A program made the translations under genes and the position numbers. This document shows, one piece after another, positions 1 to 8,923 of a stretch of 39,947 nt of DNA. This stretch comes from Nitrososphaerota archaeon (GTDB lineage: Archaea > Thermoproteota > Nitrososphaeria > Nitrososphaerales > Nitrosopumilaceae): positions 1-39,947 of the forward strand of contig JACZSC010000003.1 in assembly GCA_022574415.1 (NCBI GenBank), written 5' to 3'. Position 1 is the stretch's first letter. The number at the start of each line of letters is the position of its first letter. Under the pieces are notes generated by a model. It ran no database searches, was not told where the DNA came from, and saw only the letters and a program-made list of their open reading frames with translations.

Positions 1-2
1 CA

Positions 3-2048
3 AAATCAATTCTCAAATCTTATGGAATCTCAGTACCTGATTATGCATTAGTTACTTCAACAAATGAAGCAGTTAAAGCTGCAAAAAAACTTGGATTTCC
101 ACTTGTAATGAAAGTAGTTTCACCACAGATTCTTCACAAGACCGATGTTGGCGGAGTTAAAGTAGGAATTGATAATGTTAACGATGTAAAGAAAACTTTC
201 AATGATATGTATGGTCGTCTTTCCAAGAAAAAAGGAGTTGATGTAAAAGGAATTTTACTTGAAAAAATGGTTCCAAAAGGAGTAGAGCTAATTGTGGGTT
301 TACAAAATGATCCACAATTTGGCCCGGTAATTATGGTTGGACTAGGTGGCATCATGACTGAAGTGATGAAAGATGTTGCATTTAGAATGCTACCAATTAC
401 AACTTCAGATGCAAAATCAATGATAGATGAACTCAAAGGATCGAAACTTCTCAAAGGATTCAGAGGAAGCAAACCAATTGATCTTAATATGGTTTCAAAA
501 ATGTTGGTTCAAATTGGAAAGTTGGGCATTGATCATGCATCTCACTTTGACAGTATTGACTTTAATCCAGTTGTAGTTTATCCAAAATCTTACGCGGTCG
601 TTGATGCAAAAATACTTTTAAGAAAATCTGTAAAGAAAAATTCCATTTCTAAAGCAAAACCCAACAAAGAACATATGGAGAAATTTTTCACTCCAAAAAC
701 AGTTGCACTAGTTGGGGCATCTTCAACTCCTGGTAAAATAGGAAACTCAATTCTTGATAGTCTTGTAAATTATGATTTCAAAGGCAAAGTCTACCCAATT
801 AATCCAAAAGCAGGCAAAATCTTTGGACTAAAATGTTATCCAACAGTTTCAGCAGTTCCTGGAAATGTTGATCTTGTTGTTATTTCAATTGATCTTTCTA
901 TAACTCCACCTGTCTTAGAAGACTGTGCCAAGAAAGGTGTTCACAGTGTTGTTATTGTTTCCGGTGGTGGAAAAGAGCTGGGTGGGGAACGTGCGGCATA
1001 TGAAGCTGAAATAAAGAGACTTTCTGCTAAACACAACATTAGAATTATTGGTCCAAATTGTATTGGAATGTTCAATGCAGCAAACCGTCTAGACTGTGCA
1101 TTCCAAGGACAAGAAAGAATGGTTAGAGCAAAACTAGGAGTTGTTGCATTTTTGTCACAAAGTGGAACAATGGGAATCAGCTTTTTGGAAAGTGCAGATT
1201 CATTTGGGTTATCTAAGATGGTCAGTTATGGAAACCGTTCTGATGTTGATGAAGCAGATATGATATGGTATCTTGCAAATGATCCTCAAACTAAAGTTAT
1301 TGCATTGTATGTTGAAGGATTTGGTGATGGACGTAAATTTATCAATACTGCTAAAAAAGTAATGAAAGAAAAGAAAAAGCCTGTTGTAATTTGGAAGAGT
1401 GGTAGATCTGTACTTGGTGCAAAACAAGCAGCATCTCACACCGGTTCACTTGGTGGGGCTAATGCCATTATTATGGGCGCATTCAAACAAGCAGAAATTA
1501 TCTCAGTTGATAGTTACCAAGAATTGGTTGCAGTAACGAAAGCACTTGCATGGCAACCCGCAGCTAAAGGAAACAGAGCTGGACTGTGTAGTAACGGCGC
1601 AGGACCTATGATTGGAGCAATTGATCACTTTGAAAGATTGGGCCTTTCACTTGCTAAAGTTTCTGAGAAGACAAAAAACAAAATGATAAAGCACTTCCCA
1701 CCAACATATGTAATTGGTAATGGAAACCCTGCTGATGTAACAGGTGGTGCAACTGCAGATGACTATAGATTTACAATTCAAGCTCACATGGATGATCCAG
1801 GTGTTGACATTCTCATGCCTTGGTTTGTTTTCGCAGATGATCCGCTCGAAGAAATAATAATTGATTATCTGGCAGCATTTTCCAAAAAGAAATCAAAACC
1901 TGTTTTAGTTGGTGCTAATGGCGGTCCATACACTCAAAAGATTTCAAAACTCATTGAAGAAAAAGGCGTTCCAGTTTATGATGACCTAAGAGATTGGTGT
2001 GCGGCAGCATCTGCTTTAGCTCAATGGGGAAAAATTAGTAAAAAATAG
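3..2048 (+). CDS. 3-hydroxypropionyl-CoA synthetase, ADP-forming (5' partial)
   Basis: This is an ADP-forming acyl-CoA synthetase with fused alpha and beta parts. It probably activates 3-hydroxypropionate in the thaumarchaeal 3HP/4HB cycle. The frame is open from base 3, so the start lies left of the window; the ATG at 108 is internal because ATP-grasp sequence ([12 protein letters not shown]) precedes it. Domain order is ATP-grasp first ([11 protein letters not shown]), then the CoA-binding Rossmann domain ([15 protein letters not shown], near 710-770), then the ligase domain (FLSQSGTMG). The phosphohistidine motif ASHTGSLGG lies near 1435-1455. The next gene is the dehydratase for the following cycle step, the same pairing I recall from Nitrosopumilus. 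A 4-hydroxybutyrate or acetate enzyme of this family would look alike, so substrate choice is inferred from the neighbour. About 20 N-terminal residues are probably missing. Confidence 0.85.
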   Translation, partial: KSILKSYGISVPDYALVTSTNEAVKAAKKLGFPLVMKVVSPQILHKTDVGGVKVGIDNVNDVKKTFNDMYGRLSKKKGVDVKGILLEKMVPKGVELIVGLQNDPQFGPVIMVGLGGIMTEVMKDVAFRMLPITTSDAKSMIDELKGSKLLKGFRGSKPIDLNMVSKMLVQIGKLGIDHASHFDSIDFNPVVVYPKSYAVVDAKILLRKSVKKNSISKAKPNKEHMEKFFTPKTVALVGASSTPGKIGNSILDSLVNYDFKGKVYPINPKAGKIFGLKCYPTVSAVPGNVDLVVISIDLSITPPVLEDCAKKGVHSVVIVSGGGKELGGERAAYEAEIKRLSAKHNIRIIGPNCIGMFNAANRLDCAFQGQERMVRAKLGVVAFLSQSGTMGISFLESADSFGLSKMVSYGNRSDVDEADMIWYLANDPQTKVIALYVEGFGDGRKFINTAKKVMKEKKKPVVIWKSGRSVLGAKQAASHTGSLGGANAIIMGAFKQAEIISVDSYQELVAVTKALAWQPAAKGNRAGLCSNGAGPMIGAIDHFERLGLSLAKVSEKTKNKMIKHFPPTYVIGNGNPADVTGGATADDYRFTIQAHMDDPGVDILMPWFVFADDPLEEIIIDYLAAFSKKKSKPVLVGANGGPYTQKISKLIEEKGVPVYDDLRDWCAAASALAQWGKISKK

Positions 2049-2052
2049 ATAA

Positions 2053-2060
2053 CATTTAAG
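2053..2060 (+). promoter_or_regulatory. TATA-like box of the dehydratase gene
   Basis: CATTTAAG lies 25-32 nt before the ATG at 2085, in the short gap after the synthetase stop. This spacing fits an archaeal promoter giving a nearly leaderless transcript. The dehydratase may therefore have its own promoter in addition to read-through. It is a positional inference only. Confidence 0.4.
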
Positions 2061-2084
2061 TCCCACATAAATTCGGATCTTGTA

Positions 2085-2846
2085 ATGTCTCTAGTAACAA
2101 CATCAAAATCAGACGGTATATGCACTGTTAAAATCAACCGGCCAGATAAACTGAACGCAATGAACATGGATGTAGCTAAAGAATTAATCAAAACTTTTGA
2201 AACTCTTGGTAGGGATGACAATATCAAAGTAATCATTCTCACTGGAGAAGGTGAGAAGGCATTTTCTGCAGGTGCAGACATTGAGTACATGTCAAAAATT
2301 TCTCCTGACGAGTCTGTTGAATATGCAAAGCTTGGTCAGCTTGTAACTTCAACGGTAGAACTTGTAAAGCAACCAACCATTGCAGCAATAAATGGATTTG
2401 CATTAGGTGGTGGCTGTGAGCTAGCTATGTCTTGTGACATTAGACTTGCAGCCGACACAGCAAAGTTGGGTCAACCAGAAGTAACCATTGGAATTCCTCC
2501 AGGATGGGGTGGAACTCAACGATTAATGAGAATAGTTGGAATAGCAAAAGCAAAGGAACTTGTCTACACTGGAAGAATGGTCAAAGCTGAAGAAGCAAAG
2601 GAAATTGGATTAGTAAATCACGTCTATCCACTTGCATCTTTGCAAGAAGAGGCCCTGAAGATGGCGCAAGTAATTGCAAAAAACTCTCCGATGGGGGTAC
2701 AGATGTCAAAGATAGCAATCAACAAGGGCCGAAATGCTGATCTCGATACTGGCTTGGCAATTGAACTGTTAGCTTGGAGAAACTGTTTCACTCACCCAGA
2801 TAGAGAAGAAAGAATGAAAGCATTCTTAAACAAATCAAAAAAATAA
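2085..2846 (+). CDS. 3-hydroxypropionyl-CoA dehydratase / crotonyl-CoA hydratase
   Basis: A 253-residue enoyl-CoA hydratase/isomerase (crotonase) family protein of usual length. The oxyanion-hole segment AFSAGADI is at residues 59-66 and [12 protein letters not shown] at 104-115. Both catalytic glutamates of hydratases appear to be present, E112 and E132, with the 20-residue spacing known from rat enoyl-CoA hydratase. Lying 36 bp behind the 3-hydroxypropionyl-CoA synthetase, it is best read as the enzyme that makes acryloyl-CoA and also hydrates crotonyl-CoA in the 3HP/4HB cycle. That dual role is known for the Nitrosopumilus homologue and is transferred here by family and context. A general fatty-acid-type hydratase is the alternative. 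Confidence 0.85.
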   Translation: MSLVTTSKSDGICTVKINRPDKLNAMNMDVAKELIKTFETLGRDDNIKVIILTGEGEKAFSAGADIEYMSKISPDESVEYAKLGQLVTSTVELVKQPTIAAINGFALGGGCELAMSCDIRLAADTAKLGQPEVTIGIPPGWGGTQRLMRIVGIAKAKELVYTGRMVKAEEAKEIGLVNHVYPLASLQEEALKMAQVIAKNSPMGVQMSKIAINKGRNADLDTGLAIELLAWRNCFTHPDREERMKAFLNKSKK

Positions 2847-2849
2847 GCT

Positions 2850-2893
2850 AACCCTAATTTTTCTTCTTATTTTATTGAATTACTCATAGGGTT
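2850..2893. other. AACCCTA/TAGGGTT inverted repeat around a T-rich stretch
   Basis: AACCCTA at 2850-2856 is matched by TAGGGTT at 2887-2893, and the 30-base loop holds T-rich sequence. It sits just after the dehydratase stop and just before the iscA-like promoter. It could act in 3' end formation or be fortuitous. The stem is only 7 bp, so confidence is low. Confidence 0.25.
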
Positions 2894-2907
2894 TGATGTG
2901 AAAAGGT

Positions 2908-2914
2908 TTTATAA
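2908..2914 (+). promoter_or_regulatory. TATA box of the IscA/HesB gene
   Basis: TTTATAA lies inside the near-palindrome GGTTTTATAACC (2905-2916). Its centre is about 27 nt before the ATG at 2938 and about 21 nt before the ATG at 2932. Archaeal TATA boxes sit about 26 nt before transcription starts, so the spacing favours a leaderless message beginning at 2938. Confidence 0.5.
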
Positions 2915-2937
2915 CCAATATCGAGATTCAAATGATA

Positions 2938-3288
2938 ATGGCAACTGAACAAACATCAAAAATTGTAACGGTCACTCCTAAAGCTGCAGAGAAGATCAAA
3001 GAGTTCATGAAAGAAGAAGATAGCAAAGCAGAATACCTTAGAGTTTATGTTCAAGGTGGTGGATGCTCTGGCCTTTCATATGGAATGGGTTTTGAAAAAG
3101 AAGCAGAAGAAGATGACATTGTAATTGAAGAACAGGGAGTTAAATTACTAATTGACAGCTACAGTCAAGATCACCTTAAAGGCGCTAACGTTGACTACAT
3201 TGAAAGTCTGATGGGCTCTGGATTCAAAATCAACAATCCAAACGTCACAAAGTCATGTTCTTGTGGTTCTTCATTCAGTACTGAGTAA
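2938..3288 (+). CDS. IscA/HesB (ErpA-like) iron-sulfur cluster carrier
   Basis: A 116-residue A-type carrier that binds an Fe-S cluster or iron and passes it to target enzymes in the cytoplasm. The three conserved ligand cysteines are visible: C43 in GGGCSGLSYGMGF, and C107 and C109 in SCSCGSSFS near the C-terminus. Length and pattern are standard for the family. The ATG at 2938 (MATEQTSK) is preferred to the in-frame ATG at 2932 because of TATA spacing. A stand-alone gene with its own promoter fits a housekeeping role, since 3HP/4HB and respiratory enzymes need many clusters. The recipient proteins cannot be named from sequence. Confidence 0.9.
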   Translation: MATEQTSKIVTVTPKAAEKIKEFMKEEDSKAEYLRVYVQGGGCSGLSYGMGFEKEAEEDDIVIEEQGVKLLIDSYSQDHLKGANVDYIESLMGSGFKINNPNVTKSCSCGSSFSTE

Positions 3289-3408
3289 GGTTTAAACCAT
3301 TTTTTCCATTTTTAGAATTTTTACCAATTTATGAGTAGAATGTGGAGATACGAACATATACCCAAAACTGAGATGAAAATTATTGTTATTTAAGGAGATG
3401 ATAAAATA
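3289..3408 (+). promoter_or_regulatory. Intergenic region: T-rich 3' end, GATACGAAC motif and dnaG Shine-Dalgarno
   Basis: After the IscA stop there is a GGTTTAAACC palindrome followed by two T-runs (about 3300-3313), a plausible 3' end signal. GATACGAAC at 3347-3355 matches the core of an element seen at four places near the right end of the window. GGAG at 3394-3397, followed by ATGATAAAATAT, positions the TTG start of dnaG at 3409. No gene was found here. Confidence 0.45.
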
Positions 3409-4551
3409 TTGCCTCAATCAGGAATTGTCAAGTATCACGTTAAGCTTTCCTACAATGTTGATGGACTCGTTGAGAGAGCAGATATAATCGGCGCCATCTT
3501 TGGTCAAACGGAAGGATTGCTGGGTCCAGAGATGAATCTCAATGAACTTCAACGTGTTTCAAAAATTGGACGTATAGAAGTTAATTCTAGATCAACTGCG
3601 AATACCACTACTGGTGAAGCAGTACTTCCCATGAGCACCGACATTGATACTTGTGCTTTAATTGCAGCAGCCATTGAAAGCATCGACAAAGTTGGTCCCT
3701 TTGACTGCAAATTCAAGTTGGATGCAATCGATGACGTCAGAGCTGCAAAAAAGGATGACATTGTAAAACGAGCTAAAGAAATCAAACAGATGTGGGCAAC
3801 AAAGACTGTAAGTGAAGGGGATACAATGTTGAAGGATGTACACGAAGGTACATCTGGTGAAGTTACAACTTACGGCCCTTCTAAATTACATTGCGGCTCT
3901 GGGGTTTTTGACTCTGATTGGATTATCTTAGTGGAAGGAAGAGCAGACATAATCAATCTTCTACGAGCTGGATACGATAACGCCATTGCAATAGAGGGTG
4001 CAAAAATTGATGAATCAATAAAAGACCTTTGCAGTTCTAAGAACAAAGTTGTTGCATTCCTGGACGGCGATAGATCTGGTGGATTCATCCTAAAGGAGCT
4101 TAAATCTGTTGTAAACTTGGATTATGAGTTACGAGCAGATACCGACGTTGAGGTGGAAGAGCTTACGCCACAAAGAATCGATGAAATTTTAAGGCCAGTA
4201 GCAGACGCTTTGTCAGGCAAAACTGCGCCAGCAACAATACGAAACGAGGATGATAAACCAATTGCCGACCTAGCCTCAAAAATTTATCCAAACCTAAATG
4301 AAACTCTTGAAGCAATCGCTCTTGATACTGATCAAAAAGAAATTTTTAAAGTTCCAATAAGTGAACTAGTTACAAAACTTTCAAGTCAATCAGGAATAAA
4401 ATATCTTATCTTAGACGGCATAATAACACAACGACTTCTTGAAAGCGCAAAAAATGTGGGAATCGAATGTGTTATCGGACACAGAGTTGCTAAACTAACA
4501 AATACATCTGGTTTAACTCTCAAGACATTTTCTGAACTTGGATTAGCTTAG
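3409..4551 (+). CDS. dnaG: Archaeal DnaG-type primase
   Basis: A 380-residue archaeal DnaG. The TOPRIM domain carries the metal and catalytic signatures ILVEGRAD (E176) and FLDGDRSGG (D219, D221). The N-terminal segment (GIVKYHVKLSYNVDGLVERADIIGAIFGQTEGLLG) is typical of the archaeal family, in which DnaG has also been linked to the exosome. The start is TTG at 3409, chosen for the Shine-Dalgarno-like GGAG about 11 nt upstream and because the family N-terminus begins there. The zinc-finger and helicase-binding parts of bacterial DnaG are absent, as expected for archaea. The riboflavin kinase gene follows after 5-8 bp, so the two are probably co-transcribed. Confidence 0.93.
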   Translation: MPQSGIVKYHVKLSYNVDGLVERADIIGAIFGQTEGLLGPEMNLNELQRVSKIGRIEVNSRSTANTTTGEAVLPMSTDIDTCALIAAAIESIDKVGPFDCKFKLDAIDDVRAAKKDDIVKRAKEIKQMWATKTVSEGDTMLKDVHEGTSGEVTTYGPSKLHCGSGVFDSDWIILVEGRADIINLLRAGYDNAIAIEGAKIDESIKDLCSSKNKVVAFLDGDRSGGFILKELKSVVNLDYELRADTDVEVEELTPQRIDEILRPVADALSGKTAPATIRNEDDKPIADLASKIYPNLNETLEAIALDTDQKEIFKVPISELVTKLSSQSGIKYLILDGIITQRLLESAKNVGIECVIGHRVAKLTNTSGLTLKTFSELGLA

Positions 4552-4559
4552 AATTTTTG

Positions 4560-5246
4560 ATGACTGACCTCAAAGTACAGCACATCCTAACACTAACATC
4601 TCTGTTATCAAAGGGAGCAAAGCACAAATTTGTTTCGATAACCACATCTACTCTTGGTGAAAGCATTAACAAATCACAACAGGCTGCTTCAAAACATCTT
4701 TTAGAATTAGAAACCGATGGCTTTATTGAACGTATGATGTCAGGACGAAATCTTTCTGTTAAAATAACCCCAAATGGATACTTGGAACTAGTAAAACTTT
4801 ACACAAACCTTCGCACAAGTTTAGATTCACTTCCATCCTACATTGAATTGAAGGGAACTCTTGTGTCTGGAATGGGAGAAGGTGCTTATTACATGTCATT
4901 GAAAGGATATACAAAACAATTCAAGAAAAAAATTGGCTACATTCCATTCCCTGGGACTCTAAACATCAGCCTTTCTAAAAGTGAGTACATTGAAGCTGTG
5001 AGGCAGTTCGATGCCCTTGACGGAGTAATGATAAATGGTTTTTCTGATGGAAAACGAACCTACGGATGGGTTAAATGCTTCAGGGCGAAGCTCAACAAGT
5101 CAGTCGACTGTCATCTTATTCGTTTGGAAAGAACACTTCATGACAAAACCATAATTGAATTAATTTCAAAACCGCATATTAGAAAAACAGCAAGACTATC
5201 TGATGGAAGCAAGGTAACAGTACGAGTAAATCTTAATTCAAAATAA
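4560..5246 (+). CDS. ribK: CTP-dependent riboflavin kinase with N-terminal HTH domain
   Basis: It phosphorylates riboflavin to FMN using CTP, the archaeal route. Residues 1 to about 80 form a winged-helix domain (INKSQQAASKHLLELETDGFIER). The kinase domain follows with GMGEGAYYMSLKGY and IPFPGTLNISL, hallmarks of the archaeal RibK family. The ATG at 4560 is preferred; a TTG directly before it at 4557 is also in frame. The HTH-kinase fusion is common in archaeal RibK and may mean the protein also acts as a regulator, which is inference. The gene ends exactly where the convergent FAD synthase gene ends, so both flavin-cofactor steps sit side by side. Confidence 0.9.
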   Translation: MTDLKVQHILTLTSLLSKGAKHKFVSITTSTLGESINKSQQAASKHLLELETDGFIERMMSGRNLSVKITPNGYLELVKLYTNLRTSLDSLPSYIELKGTLVSGMGEGAYYMSLKGYTKQFKKKIGYIPFPGTLNISLSKSEYIEAVRQFDALDGVMINGFSDGKRTYGWVKCFRAKLNKSVDCHLIRLERTLHDKTIIELISKPHIRKTARLSDGSKVTVRVNLNSK

Positions 5247-5864
5247 TTAAATTCCATGTATTGCTTCCCCATACTCTCTCTCTATTTCTGAACTAGAAAT
5301 TTCGGGAACTGGAGACTGTAATCTAGCAACTTTGACATCAAGATTTAATTTTCTACAACCATCTGTGATGAATTTTTCCTGATGGACCTGATCATACCCC
5401 AAAGCTATGATCTCAGGTTTTATTAGCTCAACAGTTTTGAAAATATCCCCCTCTTGACCGATAACGCACAAGTCAACCATGGATAGTGATCTGACCAAAT
5501 CTCTTCTTTGATTTTGTCCATGTAACGGTTTTCTCTTCTTTATTTTTTGTGCTGTAGTGTCAGTCGCCACTACAACAACCAAAACATCACCCAACGCTTT
5601 AGCAGAATTAAGAGTGTGAATGTGACCAGGATGTATTATATCAAAAACACCCCCTGCCAAAACTACTCGCAAAGAAGTCCTGCCAACTTCAGTCAAGTTT
5701 TTCTTGTCAGTTTCAATTAGGCCGTTTTTGATTAAATTTTCAATTCTATCATTGATGTATTGGTCTGTAAGATGTGTTTTTCCTTTTACGACATCTATAG
5801 GATCATTTCCTGTAAAGGAGGATGAGTAAATTGCTGATAGAATGAATTTATCAACTATTTCCAA
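5247..5864 (-). CDS. ribL: Archaeal FAD synthase (RibL-type cytidylyltransferase) with N-terminal winged helix
   Basis: It adenylylates FMN to FAD. The nucleotidyltransferase core begins near residue 66 (RVVLAGGVFDIIHPGHIHTL) with the HxGH motif at 78-81, and the ISSSEI motif lies near the C-terminus. The first 65 residues look like a small winged-helix domain (HLTDQYINDRIENLIKNGLIE), which is extra to the minimal archaeal RibL. The start is TTG at 5864; no ATG is in frame before the upstream stop. The closest alternative is a glycerol-phosphate or other HxGH cytidylyltransferase, but the abutting riboflavin kinase supports FAD synthase. It lies 43 bp downstream of dph5 on the same strand. 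Confidence 0.8.
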   Translation of the reverse strand: MEIVDKFILSAIYSSSFTGNDPIDVVKGKTHLTDQYINDRIENLIKNGLIETDKKNLTEVGRTSLRVVLAGGVFDIIHPGHIHTLNSAKALGDVLVVVVATDTTAQKIKKRKPLHGQNQRRDLVRSLSMVDLCVIGQEGDIFKTVELIKPEIIALGYDQVHQEKFITDGCRKLNLDVKVARLQSPVPEISSSEIEREYGEAIHGI

Positions 5865-5907
5865 TAGAATGTCTCTGTGTTACCCTTTCTTTAATTCATC
5901 TATAAGA

Positions 5908-6945
5908 TTACATTTTTGGTTCTAAACCTTTTGCAATTCTCAACGAATCAACTAACCCATCTGCATATCCAATACTAAGAATCGCCACTTCCTCTTTACC
6001 CTGTTCCAAGAATTTTTCTGCATCGCGAATATATAATTCCGCATTCTCCAGAACCTCTTGAAATTCCTTAGAATCCTTATAGTAAGGTCCTATTTCTTTG
6101 AGTGCCAGCCTCACCATTGGAACATATTTCTCCAGCATTTGTTTTGGAATATTTTTAATTTTATCAGAATTGTCAAATGGCTGATCTAGACATTTTGTCA
6201 AAATCTTAATCGCGTCTGCCTCGGTAAAATGCAGTTTTCCGGGGATGATGATAGTGTGTGGCGGCTTTCCAAAATCGCTTTTTACCAGCTTTGAAATTTT
6301 TCCAGCCATGATTGATTGGGTTTTTAACCCAATTCTGGAGGCAACAATTGCAAAAGTGGATGATGTGATCACATTTCTTTTTTGTTCTTTTTCCGTATCA
6401 AGTAATGCATTCAGTGCATTATTCGGTTTAAGGAAAAATTTTGAATCTTGATCGTATTCCAACAACAGCAAAGTGTGGTTGCCATCAATCAAGTTCTTGT
6501 AGATAATGTAGTATGGAGTAGCCATCGTTTTTAATTCCTGGACGATCGTTACAATTCGACCTACTTTGTAATAGTGTAGACCACTTTCTCCCACCAAAGA
6601 TGTAAGAGATGATGCCGCGTGAACCGTTTGTGTTTTGATTTTATTCTTTATAGCCCTGGTTCTTAGTTCAATATGAGTAGTAGCTATGTAGGGATCCCCA
6701 TAGGACAGTAAAACAACTTTTTTCTTTTTTGCGTTATCCAAAATTTCATTTCCGTCTTCAACTAGCCATCTTTTCGCAATTTTCAATTTTGATTTTGCAA
6801 GTTTTCTTATTTTAGAAATCTCTGCTGTAGAAATTGGGCTAGTGAACTGTTCCAGGTAAACTATGTTAGAATCTTTCAGAAGTTTTTGAGTTGCAACTGA
6901 AATGGAATCAATTCCAGAAATACCTAAACCAACAAACCATAACAT
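5908..6945 (-). CDS. dph5: Diphthine synthase fused to a C-terminal DUF357 domain
   Basis: An S-adenosylmethionine-dependent methyltransferase that methylates the modified histidine of elongation factor 2 during diphthamide synthesis. Residues 1 to about 255 match the tetrapyrrole-methylase fold of archaeal Dph5: MLWFVGLGISGIDSIS, LLSYGDPYIATTH, HAASSLTSLVGESGLHYYKVG. Archaeal Dph5 is normally about 260 residues. Here another 85 or so residues follow and resemble DUF357 (AELYIRDAEKFLEQGKEE, then SIGYADGLVDSLRIA). The start ATG at 6945 overlaps the lysK stop by one base (TAATG), so it is the tail gene of the lysine cluster transcript. The role of DUF357 is not known to me. Confidence 0.88.
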   Translation of the reverse strand: MLWFVGLGISGIDSISVATQKLLKDSNIVYLEQFTSPISTAEISKIRKLAKSKLKIAKRWLVEDGNEILDNAKKKKVVLLSYGDPYIATTHIELRTRAIKNKIKTQTVHAASSLTSLVGESGLHYYKVGRIVTIVQELKTMATPYYIIYKNLIDGNHTLLLLEYDQDSKFFLKPNNALNALLDTEKEQKRNVITSSTFAIVASRIGLKTQSIMAGKISKLVKSDFGKPPHTIIIPGKLHFTEADAIKILTKCLDQPFDNSDKIKNIPKQMLEKYVPMVRLALKEIGPYYKDSKEFQEVLENAELYIRDAEKFLEQGKEEVAILSIGYADGLVDSLRIAKGLEPKM

Positions 6946-8072
6946 TATTTCTTCTTTCTGTCATGAAGTCTTTTTAAATGGTGTAAGGTTTTCTTTAGGA
7001 CCTCAATTCCCCTCAGATATTCATCAATTGAAACACTTTCGTTGATGGTGTGCGATGCATGAGGGTCTCCAGGTCCATATGTGACTACTGGAATCTTGAG
7101 TCTGTTCCCAATTACGTTCATGTCTCCAGTTCCAGTTTTTCTTATCAATGTGGGCCGAGTATGTTCAATATCTAAAACCCCTAAAGTGAATGCTCTAACA
7201 AGTGCGGAGTTGTGTGCAGCCTCAAATGGTTCGGTTTCATCTAGTATTGAGTAGAACGCCTCGACGTTACGTTTTTTAGCAATCTCCTTAACCGAAGTTG
7301 CAATTTTCTCTTCTACCATTTTGCAGTTCATGTGCACAGGAATTCTAATGTCTAATGTAGACACACATTCTTTTGGAGTAATATTGTGGCTGGAACCCCC
7401 TTTGATTTCAGTAAGTGTCGCAGTCAACATCGTGCCCTTTGTTTTTTCTTTCTGATCTGCTTCTAACATATTTTTCAATTCCGTTGTGAATACTGCTGAT
7501 TCTTCAATTGCATTCTTTGAGAGCCACGGTGCACTCGCATGAGAGCTGTCGCCAACATTGATTCGCAGATTGATTGCAAGTCGTCCTTTGTATGCAATTG
7601 TAACTTGCTTCAAGCCGCTGGGCTCGCCAAATATCGCATAGTCAAAATCAAGATGATCCCTTACAAGACTTTTAATTCCTGTGGCGTTACCTTCCTCGTC
7701 TACAGCACCAACAAATGTCACTGTCCCATTGTTGTTCTGTACTGACGCAGCAGCAAACAGCATTGCTAACAGTGGAGCCTTTGCATCTGAAGCTCCTCTT
7801 CCAAACAGCGTGTCTCCTTCCTTTCTAACCTTTATTTTTCCAGGAACAGTATCCATGTGTCCGCACAACAGAATTTTTGGAGATCCAGAACCTTTCTTTG
7901 CAATCAAGTTTCCAACATCATCAATGTGTATGTCTTCGAATCCAAGATCGTCACACTTGTCTGCAAGAAATTCTGCTAAGGATTTTTCTTCAAGCGATGG
8001 AGTGTAAAGTCTTAGAGCTTTCTCTAGCATCTTAACTGCAAATCTAGGTGTTACCGTAAAACTAGTGTCCAA
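6945..8072 (-). CDS. lysK: [LysW]-lysine/[LysW]-ornithine hydrolase (M20 peptidase)
   Basis: A 375-residue M20 family metallohydrolase that releases lysine, and probably ornithine, from the LysW carrier protein. Metal-site motifs are visible: CGHMDTVPG, GRGASDAKAPL, DEEGNATG and FGEPSG. The start is TTG at 8072, two bases after the lysX stop. The first internal ATG (residue 15) would cut into the N-terminal helix, so TTG is preferred. The location behind homocitrate synthase, lysW1 and lysX supports this function over ArgE or DapE, which belong to the same superfamily. No second copy is seen next to the arginine half, so one LysK probably serves both pathways, as reported for Sulfolobus. Confidence 0.88.
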   Translation of the reverse strand: MDTSFTVTPRFAVKMLEKALRLYTPSLEEKSLAEFLADKCDDLGFEDIHIDDVGNLIAKKGSGSPKILLCGHMDTVPGKIKVRKEGDTLFGRGASDAKAPLLAMLFAAASVQNNNGTVTFVGAVDEEGNATGIKSLVRDHLDFDYAIFGEPSGLKQVTIAYKGRLAINLRINVGDSSHASAPWLSKNAIEESAVFTTELKNMLEADQKEKTKGTMLTATLTEIKGGSSHNITPKECVSTLDIRIPVHMNCKMVEEKIATSVKEIAKKRNVEAFYSILDETEPFEAAHNSALVRAFTLGVLDIEHTRPTLIRKTGTGDMNVIGNRLKIPVVTYGPGDPHASHTINESVSIDEYLRGIEVLKKTLHHLKRLHDRKKK

Positions 8073-8074
8073 TT

Positions 8075-8923
8075 CTAATTTCTAAAATTAATTGTGTAGT
8101 CTAACATCAGCGATGGAATATCTACTTCACAGACTCTAACCGTGTTCTTAAATTCTGTAGTATTGTTAACTTCATGAACCAACAATCCCCTATCTTCGCT
8201 TTCCATCAAATCTACACCAACTATTTGTCCCTGGACTGCATTTTTTGCCTTAATACATATTTCTTCCATCTCGTTTGTTATCTCACACTTCTCCGCTCTT
8301 CCTCCTAGAGCTATATTGGTCTTCCAATTTCCATTACCAGAATACCTGTAAATGGCAGCAACTATCTCATCCCCTACCATAATTGCTCTGATATCTCGCG
8401 GTGGCCTTTTTACGAATTCCTCTAGATAGTGAATCTGGTAGATTGGATACATTTTCTCCCTGCTTTCAATAATTCCCTCAGCAGAATCTTTATCATTAAT
8501 TTTTGAAATCATTCTGCCCCAGCTTCCAACCGTTGGTTTAATGATCTTTGGATATCCGACCTTTTCCAAGCTCTCTAGAGCCGCATCCCGTGAAAATGCT
8601 ACTGTTGCATGAGGGGTTGGAACACCTTCTTTTTTTAGCAACATGTGTGTATACAATTTGTTTCCAGCAAAAATTCCAGTCTTCAGACAATTAATTACGT
8701 CCACACCCATTCCTTCAAGCGCAGCGGTTGAGTGAACATTTCTGTAATAGCTTACACATCGCTGTAGTACAGTGCCATATCCATCTTTTTCTTTGTCAAG
8801 ATCTAAAAACAGTTTTTTGCAGTCTATCATCTGAATGTTGATGTTCTTTTTTTTACCAGCCTCTAGTAGAGCTTTTTCTTCCCAACGGATGGTATCATAA
8901 AGAACAGTGATGTCAGGAGTCAC
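8075..8923 (-). CDS. lysX: LysX, alpha-aminoadipate-LysW ligase
   Basis: A 282-residue ATP-grasp ligase of the RimK/LysX family that joins the alpha-aminoadipate amino group to the C-terminal side chain of LysW. Visible motifs are PKIIKPTVGSWGRMISKI (ATP binding), RPPRDIRAIMVGDEIVAAIYR and LLVHEVNNTTEFKN near the C-terminus (metal and substrate). The start is GTG at 8923, overlapping the lysW1 stop as GTGA, which implies translational coupling with its carrier. A paralogue (ArgX) lies at 13850-14707. This copy is assigned to lysine because it sits between homocitrate synthase and lysK; residue-level specificity was not established. Confidence 0.85.
   Translation of the reverse strand: MTPDITVLYDTIRWEEKALLEAGKKKNINIQMIDCKKLFLDLDKEKDGYGTVLQRCVSYYRNVHSTAALEGMGVDVINCLKTGIFAGNKLYTHMLLKKEGVPTPHATVAFSRDAALESLEKVGYPKIIKPTVGSWGRMISKINDKDSAEGIIESREKMYPIYQIHYLEEFVKRPPRDIRAIMVGDEIVAAIYRYSGNGNWKTNIALGGRAEKCEITNEMEEICIKAKNAVQGQIVGVDLMESEDRGLLVHEVNNTTEFKNTVRVCEVDIPSLMLDYTINFRN

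Noticed and set aside
108-2048. ATG at 108 as the true start of the first gene
   Set aside because: The same frame is open to the window edge and encodes conserved ATP-grasp residues upstream of 108, so the gene is cut by the edge.
3289-3298. GGTTTAAACC palindrome as a recombination or operator site
   Set aside because: It is a short AT-rich palindrome next to T-runs, with no second copy in the window; 3' end context is a simpler reading.
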